11,449 nucleotides of DNA, from contig JAQGLP010000301.1 of NCBI GenBank assembly GCA_028292835.1, positions 1 to 11,449 of the forward strand. Direction: 5' to 3'. Every line of letters starts with the position of its first letter. The stretch's first letter is position 1. The notes below the pieces were generated by a model. The model was not told the origin of the DNA and ran no database searches. It was given only the letters and a program-made list of their open reading frames with translations. Origin of the DNA: Variovorax sp. GTDB lineage: Bacteria > Pseudomonadota > Gammaproteobacteria > Burkholderiales > Burkholderiaceae_C. A program made the translations under genes and the position numbers. Shown piece by piece: positions 1 through 6,072 of the stretch.

Positions 1-44
1 CCATGCGGCGCGGCACACCCACGCCCAAGGTGCGGGTGCACTGA
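1..44 (+). CDS. 3' end of an unidentified upstream gene (partial)
   Basis: A short reading frame enters from the left edge and ends at TGA 42-44. Its last residues read RRGTPTPKVRVH. Only about a dozen codons are visible, too few to identify a family. It is separated from the next start codon (ATG at 46) by a single base, the spacing expected of translationally coupled genes, which is the main reason to treat it as real. The flavoprotein frame that begins at 46 is also open to the left edge, so this remnant could instead be non-coding. Confidence 0.35.
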   Translation, partial: MRRGTPTPKVRVH

Positions 45-45
45 A

Positions 46-1113
46 ATGAGCCAGCTGTTTGAACCGCTGCAGCTGGGCGATTTGCGCCTGGCCAACCGCA
101 TCGTGATGGCGCCGATGACGCGCAACCGTGCCGGGGCCGACGGCGTACCCGGCGAGCTGATGGCCGAGTACTACGGCCAGCGCGGCGACGCCGGGCTGAT
201 CGTGGCCGAGGGCACCTGGCCCAGCGCGGCGGGCCAGTCCTATTGCCGCCAGCCGGGCATTGCCACACCGGCGCAGATCGCCGGCTGGAAGCGCGTGACC
301 GATGCCGTGCACGCGCGTGGCGGTCTGATCGTGCTGCAGATCATGCACGGCGGGCGCATCGGTAGCCGGCGCATCAAGCCCGAAGGCATCGAGACCGTGG
401 CACCCTCGGCGCTGCAGGCCGCTGGCGAAGTCGTCACCGACAGCGCCGGATTGCAGCCCTATGATCTGCCGCGTGCGCTGGATACGGCAGAAGTCCGGGC
501 GATCGTCCAGGAGCATGCCCAGGCCGCACGCCGTGCGCGCGAGGCGGGCTTTGACGGCGTCGAGCTGCACGGCACCAGCGGCTATCTGCCAATGCAGTTC
601 CTCAGCTCGGGCACCAACCTGCGCACCGATGAATACGGCGGTCCGGCAGCCCATCGGGCGCGTTTTTCGTTTGAATGCCTGCGCGAGATGGCGACGGCGA
701 TTGGCGCCGGCCGCGTGGGCCTGCGCCTGAACCCGGGCAACACTTACAACGACACCAGCGACGAGGACTCGGCAGCGACCCATGCCGAGTTGATGCGCCA
801 GGCCGCCACGCTGGATCTGGCCTATCTGCATGTGATGCAGGCGCCAATGCCCGAGCTGGACGCCTTTGCGCTGGCGCGCCAGCATTTTGGCGAGCGATTG
901 ATCCTGAACGATGGCTTTGGCCCGGACACTGCCGAAGCAGTGCTGCAGGCTTATGGCGGCGCGGCGCTGTCTTTTGCCCGTCACTTCATCGGCAACCCGG
1001 ATCTGGTGAGCCGGCTGCGCGAAGGCCAGCCGCTGACGCGCTTTGACCGCAAGACGCTCTACACGCCGGGCGCTGCAGGCTACACCAGCTACGAAACTTA
1101 CTGTATCGCCTGA
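46..1113 (+). CDS. Old Yellow Enzyme-family FMN oxidoreductase (NemA/OPR-like alkene reductase)
   Basis: This 355-residue protein has the full length of an OYE-family TIM-barrel flavoenzyme; such enzymes reduce activated C=C bonds with NAD(P)H and FMN in the cytoplasm. The N-terminus (LFEPLQLGDLRLANRIVMAPMTR, broken here after residue 20 of the run) is shown by LFEPL at 4-8 and MAPMTR at 21-26, and supports the ATG at 46. GVELH at 171-175 followed by GYL at 179-181 and RTDEYGG at 193-199 is the substrate and active-site segment. R227 in the GLRLNP segment and FIGNPDL at 314-320 fit the FMN phosphate region. The usual pair His-x-x-His/Asn is altered: His175 is kept but the second position is Ser178, while Tyr180 is kept. 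It lies before the tesB block but is separated by 345 bases, so it may be transcribed apart. Its substrate is unknown; an enone-bearing steroid intermediate is a guess from context. Confidence 0.88.
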   Translation: MSQLFEPLQLGDLRLANRIVMAPMTRNRAGADGVPGELMAEYYGQRGDAGLIVAEGTWPSAAGQSYCRQPGIATPAQIAGWKRVTDAVHARGGLIVLQIMHGGRIGSRRIKPEGIETVAPSALQAAGEVVTDSAGLQPYDLPRALDTAEVRAIVQEHAQAARRAREAGFDGVELHGTSGYLPMQFLSSGTNLRTDEYGGPAAHRARFSFECLREMATAIGAGRVGLRLNPGNTYNDTSDEDSAATHAELMRQAATLDLAYLHVMQAPMPELDAFALARQHFGERLILNDGFGPDTAEAVLQAYGGAALSFARHFIGNPDLVSRLREGQPLTRFDRKTLYTPGAAGYTSYETYCIA

Positions 1114-1181
1114 AGCGCCAGGCCCCGATCCCACGCAATTCGGGCGCAACGCTCTGGCGCAATCGAACGCGGGCGCGCGCG

Positions 1182-1212
1182 CTTTCCCTTCTTCACGTCC
1201 CTCGTTCCCCTC
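1182..1212 (+). terminator. C-rich, G-poor tract: possible Rho entry site
   Basis: Twenty-eight of 31 bases are pyrimidines, with only three purines (one A, two G), in an otherwise balanced high-GC gap about 70 bases after the OYE stop codon. C-rich, G-poor untranslated RNA is what Rho loads on, so this could end the OYE transcript. No U-tract hairpin is present nearby. The call rests only on composition and position. Confidence 0.25.
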
Positions 1213-1230
1213 ATGCCTGGCCAATTCGGC

Positions 1231-1250
1231 CCGAGCCGGGCCGGGCTCGG
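1231..1250. repeat. Inverted repeat CCGAGCC-N6-GGCTCGG
   Basis: The arms at 1231-1237 and 1244-1250 are perfect 7-bp reverse complements around the 6-base centre GGGCCG, and would form a strong RNA hairpin. There is no run of T after it, so it is not a classical intrinsic terminator. It may stabilise the OYE mRNA 3' end, pause polymerase just after the C-rich tract, or bind a protein. Confidence 0.4.
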
Positions 1251-1286
1251 CGCATTGCTTCTGCTCTCCTTCCAGAACGCGCTCCG

Positions 1287-1302
1287 GCGATGCCTGCATC
1301 GC
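1287..1302. promoter_or_regulatory. Palindrome GCGATGC-CT-GCATCGC, candidate operator
   Basis: The arms 1287-1293 and 1296-1302 are perfect 7-bp reverse complements with a 2-base centre, the form of many dimeric regulator sites. The hexamer core recurs in the same gap in opposite orientations: CGATGC at 1385-1390 and GCATCG at 1421-1426. That places copies both about 160 bases upstream and right next to the tesB start. GCATCG is common in this high-GC sequence, so the recurrence alone is weak evidence. No regulator gene is visible in the window. Confidence 0.3.
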
Positions 1303-1404
1303 TGGTCCATCGCGGGACTGTGCCTGCCCGGTGCAACGTGCGCCCTGCGGTGTTTTGCCGGCGCTTTTCATTAGTCTCAACGGACGATGCCTCCAGGGTG
1401 TGGC

Positions 1405-1434
1405 CTGACCAGAATCAAGCGCATCGGCTTTATT
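1405..1434 (+). promoter_or_regulatory. Weak sigma70-like promoter candidate for the tesB operon
   Basis: CTGACC (1405-1410) matches four of six bases of the -35 consensus. After 18 bases, TTTATT (1429-1434) is a poor -10 match. The pair falls in a less GC-rich stretch and would start transcription about 15-20 bases before the tesB ATG, overlapping the GCATCG half-site at 1421-1426. The match is marginal and an alternative start further upstream is quite possible. Confidence 0.2.
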
Positions 1435-1445
1435 CGTGCAAAGCC

Positions 1446-1453
1446 AGGAGAAG
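1446..1453 (+). promoter_or_regulatory. Strong ribosome binding site AGGAGAAG that fixes the tesB start
   Basis: AGGAGAAG ends five bases before ATG 1459. The frame is open further upstream to an ATG at 1387, but that extension has no family similarity and no comparable site, so translation is placed at 1459 (or the adjacent Met codon at 1462). Confidence 0.75.
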
Positions 1454-1458
1454 CATCA

Positions 1459-2361
1459 ATGATGAACATCAGCGGACTGGCCTATGTGGTGGCTGAATCC
1501 ACCAATTTGGCGCACTGGAAAACTTACGCCGAAGGCGTGCTGGGCATGATGACGGCGCCTTCGCCCGATGGTGGCCTGTATGTGCGCATGGACGAGCGGC
1601 AGTTCCGTTTCGCCGTGCGGCCCGGGCCGCGTGACGCCTATGTCGTCTCGGGCTGGGAAGTGCCGGGCCGCGCCGATTTCGAGAAGGCGCTGCACGTGCT
1701 GCGCGAGGCCGATGTCGAAGTGACGCTGGGCGACACCGCGCAGTGCCGTTTGCGCTGCGTTCAGCAGGTGGCGGGCTTTTGCGATCCCTCGGGCAACCGC
1801 CATGAGCTGGTGTGGGGCTTTCGCTCGGATTTTGCGCACTTTGCCTCGCCGACCGGCGTGTCGCGCTTTGTCACCGGCAACATCGGCATGGGCCATGCCG
1901 TGCTGCCGGCGCCAAACTTTGAGAAAACGGTGGAGTTCGTTACGAAAGTGATGGGTTTCGGGCTGTCGGACATCTTCAACTTCCAGCCCGCCGGCGCCGA
2001 TGGCCCGACCTTGCCGATCCACTTCTTCCACTGCAACAACGGCCGCCACCACAGCCTGGCGCTGGCCGGTTTTCCGGCCCCGAGTGGTTGCGTGCATGTG
2101 ATGGTCGAGGTCGAGAACATGCCCGAAGTCGGCCGTGCGCTGGACCGGATGCAGGCGCACAAGGTGCAGCAGACCGCCACGTTGGGCCAGCACACCAACG
2201 ACAAGATGATTTCGTTCTACATGCGCTGCCCCTCGAACTTCGACATCGAGTACGGCTATGGCGGCGCGGTGGTCGACTGGCGCGAGCACATCACCCACGA
2301 ATTCACCCGCGTGAGCCTCTGGGGCCACGATTTCAGCATAGCGCAGCGAATTGCTGCTTGA
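1459..2361 (+). CDS. tesB: TesB/HsaC-type extradiol (meta-cleavage) dioxygenase
   Basis: This 300-residue type I extradiol dioxygenase has two vicinal-oxygen-chelate domains, roughly residues 5-125 and 140-290. The iron ligands of the BphC family are in place: His146 (GMGHAVL), His213 (CVHVMVEV) and Glu264 (FDIEYGYGG). Second-shell residues are also present: His198 (NGRHH), His245 (GQHTND) and Tyr254 (ISFY). Family members TesB and HsaC open the catecholic A ring of 3,4-dihydroxy-9,10-secoandrosta-1,3,5(10)-triene-9,17-dione with O2 and Fe(II). Sequence motifs alone fit biphenyl-type enzymes too. The steroid assignment rests on length, on the C-terminal WGHDFSIAQR segment, and on ipdA, ipdB, ipdC and echA20 homologues directly downstream. 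It is the first gene of the packed block and ends 20 bases before ipdA. The dedicated hydrolase for its product (TesD/HsaD) is not in the window. Confidence 0.9.
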   Translation: MMNISGLAYVVAESTNLAHWKTYAEGVLGMMTAPSPDGGLYVRMDERQFRFAVRPGPRDAYVVSGWEVPGRADFEKALHVLREADVEVTLGDTAQCRLRCVQQVAGFCDPSGNRHELVWGFRSDFAHFASPTGVSRFVTGNIGMGHAVLPAPNFEKTVEFVTKVMGFGLSDIFNFQPAGADGPTLPIHFFHCNNGRHHSLALAGFPAPSGCVHVMVEVENMPEVGRALDRMQAHKVQQTATLGQHTNDKMISFYMRCPSNFDIEYGYGGAVVDWREHITHEFTRVSLWGHDFSIAQRIAA

Positions 2362-2381
2362 CCCAGGAGAGCCAGACAGTT

Positions 2382-3260
2382 ATGGCCGATAAACGAATGA
2401 GCGCGGCCGACGCGGTCGCGCAGATCAAGGACGGCATGACCGTGGGCATTGGCGGCTGGGGCCCCCGGCGCAAGCCGATGGCGCTGGTGCGCGAGATGCT
2501 TCGCAGCCCGCTGAAAGACCTGACGCTGGTGGTCTACGGCGGCGCCGACGTGGGCATGCTGTGCGCCGCCGGCAAGGTCAAGAAGCTGATTTTTGCCTTC
2601 GTGACGCTGGACTTCATCCCGCTGGAGCCCTACTTCCGCCAGGCGCGTCAGAACGGCGCGCTGGAGGTGATGGAAATCGACGAAGGCATGATGATGCTGG
2701 GCCTCAAAGCTGCCGCAATGCGCGTGCCTTTCATCCCGACCCGCATCGGTCTGGGCACCGACGTGCTGCCGCGCAACCCCGGCATCAAGCTGGTGGATTC
2801 GCCGTACGACGAGCGCCAGTGGGTGGCCATGCCGGCGCTGCCGCTGGACGTGGCGCTGCTGCATGTGGACCGCGCAGACGCGCGCGGTGTCTGCCAGGTC
2901 AAAGGCCCGGACATTTACATGGACGAGCTGTTTGCCCGTGCCGCCAAGCAGACTTTCGCGAGTTGCGACGAACTGGTCGACAGCCGCTTTTTTGAAAGCA
3001 GCGAAGAGTCCCGCTACGTCTTCTGGGAACGCGCCCATACCAGCGGCGTGGTGCATGCGCCGGGCGGCGCCCATCCGAGTTCATGCGCGCCGCTCTACGG
3101 ATTCGACGCGAAGCATTTCAAGGAATACGCGGCCAGCGCCAAGGAAGAGGGCGGCTGGCAAAAGTATGCCGAGCGCTATGTCCATTGCGGCGAACAGGAG
3201 TACCTGGAGCGCGTGGGGGGTATCGATGCGGTGCGCAAACTGCCGCTGCCAGTGTTTTGA
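2382..3260 (+). CDS. ipdA: IpdA/ScdL1: alpha subunit of the steroid ring-C-opening CoA-transferase-family hydrolase
   Basis: The product is 292 residues, which as I recall is also the length of M. tuberculosis IpdA. It shares IpdA features, including GIGGWGPRRKPM (22-33), VYGGADVGMLCAAGKVK (51-67), IDEGM (99-103), and APGGAHPSS near 226-234. The fold is the class I CoA-transferase alpha chain. IpdAB, however, hydrolyses the last carbocycle, opening ring C of the COCHEA-CoA type intermediate rather than moving CoA. Glu101 in IDEGM appears to match the glutamate I remember as essential in the Rhodococcus enzyme. The start at 2382 is preferred because AGGAGA (2365-2370) lies 11 bases upstream; a Met at 2397 is the alternative. 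In C. testosteroni the equivalent is scdL1. IpdB follows after 11 bases, as expected for partner subunits. Confidence 0.92.
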   Translation: MADKRMSAADAVAQIKDGMTVGIGGWGPRRKPMALVREMLRSPLKDLTLVVYGGADVGMLCAAGKVKKLIFAFVTLDFIPLEPYFRQARQNGALEVMEIDEGMMMLGLKAAAMRVPFIPTRIGLGTDVLPRNPGIKLVDSPYDERQWVAMPALPLDVALLHVDRADARGVCQVKGPDIYMDELFARAAKQTFASCDELVDSRFFESSEESRYVFWERAHTSGVVHAPGGAHPSSCAPLYGFDAKHFKEYAASAKEEGGWQKYAERYVHCGEQEYLERVGGIDAVRKLPLPVF

Positions 3261-3271
3261 CGGGGGCAGTC

Positions 3272-4036
3272 ATGAGTGAATTTTCTTTGGTGGACCGGAT
3301 CATCTGCGCGGCATCTCAGGCCTGGAAGGACGATGGCGAAGTGCTGGCGACCGGCATCGGCATCGTGCCGCGGCTGGCGGCGTCGTTGAGCATGCTGTCG
3401 GGCAACCCGGATCTGATGATGACCGACTCGGAAGCCTGGCTGGTGAGCGAGCCGGTGCCGATCGGGCCGCGCAACGGCTATGAGCCCAGGCGCGAGGGCT
3501 GGATGGGCTTTACCCACATCTTCGACAACGTCTGGAGCGGCAAGCGCCATGCGATGGTCGGGCCGACGCAGATCGACCGCTTCGGCCAGGCCAACATCTC
3601 GATGATCGGCAGCGATTACCACAGGCCCAAATCGATGATGCTGGGTGTGCGCGGCTTTCCCGGCAACTCGATCAACCATGCCAACTCGTTTTTCGTCCCC
3701 AACCACAGCCTCAAGGTGTTCGTGGCCGGCGAGGTCGACATGGTGGCGTCGGTGGGCTACAACCCGGCGCGGCTGGCGCGGGGCTGGAGCCTGGACGACA
3801 TCGACGTGCGCATGATCTTCAGCAATCTGGCGGTCATCGATTTTGGCGGGCCGCAGCGCCAGGCGCGGCTGTGCTCGGTGCATCCGGGCGTCACCGCTGC
3901 GCAGGTGCAGGAAGCCACCGGCTTCGAGCTGCATGTTGCGGCCGACGTGCCCGAGACCGCCGCGCCCACCGAAGCCCAGCTGGCCCTGCTGGCGCGGCTG
4001 GACCCCCACAACCTGCGCGCCTCGGTCCTGAGCTGA
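3272..4036 (+). CDS. ipdB: IpdB/ScdL2: beta subunit of the ring-C-opening hydrolase
   Basis: This 254-residue protein is the class I CoA-transferase beta-chain partner of the gene before it. Visible family segments are ATGIGIVPRLAA (26-37), VGPTQIDRFGQANIS (96-110), LGVRGFPGNSINH (124-136), and the C-terminal HPGVTAAQVQEATGF (204-218), typical of beta subunits. Ordinary transferases carry a catalytic Glu in a short Glu-(Asn/Ser)-Gly motif that forms the CoA thioester. Here the comparable N-terminal region reads TDSEAWLVSE (51-60) with no such motif, in line with IpdAB acting as a hydrolase or C-C lyase. It starts at ATG 3272 behind GGGGGC (3262-3267) and ends nine bases before the next gene. 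The C. testosteroni equivalent is scdL2. Confidence 0.92.
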   Translation: MSEFSLVDRIICAASQAWKDDGEVLATGIGIVPRLAASLSMLSGNPDLMMTDSEAWLVSEPVPIGPRNGYEPRREGWMGFTHIFDNVWSGKRHAMVGPTQIDRFGQANISMIGSDYHRPKSMMLGVRGFPGNSINHANSFFVPNHSLKVFVAGEVDMVASVGYNPARLARGWSLDDIDVRMIFSNLAVIDFGGPQRQARLCSVHPGVTAAQVQEATGFELHVAADVPETAAPTEAQLALLARLDPHNLRASVLS

Positions 4037-4045
4037 GCCTCTACC

Positions 4046-4954
4046 ATGAACCACACTGACCCCGGCGATAGCTTTGTGCAGCGCGAGGACAAGTCGGTCT
4101 ACGAAACCGACGAGCCGGTGCTGTACCAGGCGGTGGACGGCATCGCCACGCTGACGATGAACCGGCCCGACTTCAACAACGCGCAGAACTCGCAGATGAC
4201 CTATGCGCTGGACGCGGGTTTTCGCCGCGCGGTCGATGACGACGGCGTCAAGGTGATCGTGCTGCGCGGCGCCGGCAAGCACTTCAGCGCCGGCCACGAC
4301 ATCGGCACACCCGGGCGCGACGTCGACAAGCCGTTCGAGCGCCAGAGCCTGTGGTGGGACCACACCAACAAGCCTGGCGCGGAGCAGCTGTTTGCGCGCG
4401 AACAGGAGGTGTACCTGGGCATGTGCCGGCGCTGGCACGACATCCCGAAGCCGACGATTGCCATGGTGCAGGGCGCCTGCGTGGCCGGCGGGCTGATGCT
4501 GGCCTGGGTCTGCGACCTGATCATTGCCAGCGACGACGCTTTTTTCCAGGATCCGGTGGTCCGCATGGGCATACCGGGCGTCGAGTACTTCGCCCATGCC
4601 CACGAGCTGAACCCGCGCATCGCCAAGGAGTTTCTGTTCCTGGGCGAGCGCATGAAGGCCGACCGCGCCTACATGATGGGCATGGTCAACCGCGTGGTGC
4701 CGCGCGCCGAACTGCAGGCGCAGACCGACGAGATCGCCGCCCGCATCGCCAAGCAGCCGCGTCTGGGCTTGGCGCTGACCAAGACCGTGATCAACCGTGT
4801 CGAGGAATTGCAGGGCCTGCGCACCACCATGGACATGGCCTTTGGCTACCACCATTTCGCCCACGCCCACAGCCAGTCGCTGGGCGCCGGCCACCTGGGC
4901 GGGCACGATGCCAAAACCATGGCGCAGGCCAACAAAAGGGACGACGGCGCATGA
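4046..4954 (+). CDS. Crotonase-family enoyl-CoA hydratase, steroid ORF3/ScdN-like, without the usual catalytic glutamates
   Basis: The 302-residue product belongs to the enoyl-CoA hydratase/isomerase superfamily but is about 45 residues longer than classical members. The extra length lies mainly in a 20-residue N-terminal extension and an insert after the first oxyanion segment (about 88-122). Oxyanion-hole segments are SAGHDI (81-86) and CVAGGLM (145-151). Lined up with rat crotonase, the Glu144 position is Met151 and the Glu164 position is Pro170 (FFQDPVVRMG, 166-175). Glu180 in GIPGVEYF is a nearby candidate acid or base. Position after ipdAB matches ORF3 of the C. testosteroni cluster. 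A hydratase called ScdN acts late there, on the dehydrogenated ring-opened product, and this gene may be it, but I am not certain of that correspondence. Its last codons overlap the ipdC start by four bases (ATGA). Confidence 0.82.
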   Translation: MNHTDPGDSFVQREDKSVYETDEPVLYQAVDGIATLTMNRPDFNNAQNSQMTYALDAGFRRAVDDDGVKVIVLRGAGKHFSAGHDIGTPGRDVDKPFERQSLWWDHTNKPGAEQLFAREQEVYLGMCRRWHDIPKPTIAMVQGACVAGGLMLAWVCDLIIASDDAFFQDPVVRMGIPGVEYFAHAHELNPRIAKEFLFLGERMKADRAYMMGMVNRVVPRAELQAQTDEIAARIAKQPRLGLALTKTVINRVEELQGLRTTMDMAFGYHHFAHAHSQSLGAGHLGGHDAKTMAQANKRDDGA

Positions 4955-6060
4955 CCTTGCTGTCTTCCGACATCCGCACGCCCCTGTGCGATTTGCTGGG
5001 CTGCCGTTACCCCATCGTCCAGACGGCGATGGGCTGGGTGGCCGGCTCCTCGCTGGTGGCCGCTACCACCAACGCCGGGGGCTTCGGCTTTCTGGCCGGT
5101 GCCACGATTGCCGCCGACCGCATCGAGGCCGAAATCCTGCGCGTCAAGGAATTGACCGGCGACCAGCCCTTCGGCCTGAACTTTCACATGTTCCAGTCCA
5201 ACGCGCAACAACTGCTGGACTTGGCCATCAGGCACAAGCTGCGCGCGGTCAGCTATGGCCGGGGACCGGACAAGAAAGTGATTGGCCGACTGCGCGACGC
5301 CGGCATCGTCTGCATGCCTACGGTGGGCGCGCTCAAGCATGCGCAAAAAGCTATCGAGATGGGAGCCAATGCCATCACCATCCAGGGCGGCGAGGGCGGC
5401 GGCCACACCGGCTCCGTGCCCACCACCGTGCTGCTGCCGCAGGTGGTCGATGCGGTGCGGGTGCCGGTGGTGGCGGCCGGCGGCTTCTACGACGGGCGCG
5501 GCCTGCTGGCAGCCATGGCCTTTGGCGCGCAGGGCATTGCCATGGGCACGCGTTTCTTGATGACCAGCGACTCGGGCGTGCCCGAGGTGACGCTCAAGCG
5601 CTACCTGGCCACCCGGGACGCCGAAAAGATCCAGGTTTCCTACTTGGTCGATGGCATGCCGCAACGCATGATTCCGAATGAATACCTGGCGATGCTCGAA
5701 AAAGCGTCGCCCTTCAAGCGCCTGCGCATCGCCGTCGGCCTGGCCCTGCAGTGGAAGGCGCAGACCGGGATGACGACGCAGCACGCGCTGGGTGTGCTGT
5801 GGCAGGGCCTGCGCGAGGACCCGGGCAACGCGGCGCAGAGCGTGATGGCCGCCAACGCGCCCATGCTGCTGCAGCGTTCCATGGTCGACGGCAAGCCTGC
5901 CGAAGGCGTGATGTCGGCCGGTCAGGTCGCCGCGCTGATCGGCCGGCTCGACTCCTGCGAACAAGTGATCACGGGCATCGTTGCCCAAGCCTGCGAACGG
6001 CGGGTTGCCCTGAATGCAATGACTTCAACAAACGCAATGGCTGACGCGCAAGCCGCCTGA
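4951..6060 (+). CDS. ipdC: IpdC/ScdK: nitronate monooxygenase-family flavin oxidoreductase of steroid C/D-ring breakdown
   Basis: This 369-residue FMN TIM-barrel protein is of the nitronate monooxygenase (2-nitropropane dioxygenase) superfamily. It shows QTAMGWVAGSSL near the N-terminus (24-35), NAGGFGFLAG (41-50), QGGEGGGHTG (145-154) with the family His at 152, and AAGGFYDGRGL followed by GAQGIAMGTRF (175-202) for phosphate binding. In steroid clusters this type is IpdC (M. tuberculosis) or ScdK (C. testosteroni), which introduces a double bond into the two-ring CoA ester before ring D opens; it is not a nitroalkane enzyme. The ATG at 4951 overlaps the upstream stop (ATGA) and has AAGGGACG (4936-4943) as ribosome site. 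After about residue 352 the chain ends in a low-complexity tail rich in Ala, Asn, Met and Thr, probably disordered. Confidence 0.9.
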   Translation: MTLLSSDIRTPLCDLLGCRYPIVQTAMGWVAGSSLVAATTNAGGFGFLAGATIAADRIEAEILRVKELTGDQPFGLNFHMFQSNAQQLLDLAIRHKLRAVSYGRGPDKKVIGRLRDAGIVCMPTVGALKHAQKAIEMGANAITIQGGEGGGHTGSVPTTVLLPQVVDAVRVPVVAAGGFYDGRGLLAAMAFGAQGIAMGTRFLMTSDSGVPEVTLKRYLATRDAEKIQVSYLVDGMPQRMIPNEYLAMLEKASPFKRLRIAVGLALQWKAQTGMTTQHALGVLWQGLREDPGNAAQSVMAANAPMLLQRSMVDGKPAEGVMSAGQVAALIGRLDSCEQVITGIVAQACERRVALNAMTSTNAMADAQAA

Positions 6061-6072
6061 GAAACCGCAACC

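Larger units (their letters stand above)
1114..1458. other. Non-coding control region between the OYE gene and tesB
   Basis: This 345-base gap is the only long stretch without a convincing gene. Frames that run through it on either strand have no recognisable domain and no good ribosome site. It contains, in order, a GC-alternating patch near 1168-1181, a pyrimidine-rich tract (1182-1212), a perfect 7-bp inverted repeat (1231-1250), a second perfect 7-bp inverted repeat with a 2-base centre (1287-1302), and a less GC-rich stretch from about 1350 leading into the tesB ribosome site. This arrangement suits termination of the OYE transcript and initiation and control of the tesB operon, but that is inference from position. 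Confidence 0.6.

Noticed and set aside
1136..1229. Direct repeat CAATTCGG at 1136-1143 and 1222-1229
   Set aside because: An 8-bp repeat within a 345-base gap is about what chance gives, and nothing bounds or duplicates around it.
1043..1408. A 121-codon plus-strand frame covering most of the gap before tesB
   Set aside because: It begins inside the OYE gene in another frame, has no recognisable motif or ribosome site, and its composition looks like translated non-coding DNA.
1387..1458. An upstream ATG at 1387 in frame with tesB
   Set aside because: The added 24 residues do not resemble the start of extradiol dioxygenases, and AGGAGAAG is placed for the ATG at 1459.
1459..2361. Assignment of the dioxygenase to biphenyl degradation (BphC)
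   Set aside because: Iron-ligand motifs are shared with BphC, but no other biphenyl genes are present and every clear neighbour belongs to steroid ring degradation.
4951..6060. Annotation of the IpdC homologue as a nitronate monooxygenase
   Set aside because: The fold is shared, but position between the ipdAB-linked crotonase and echA20 fits the steroid enzyme IpdC/ScdK; nitroalkane oxidation is unlikely to be its role.
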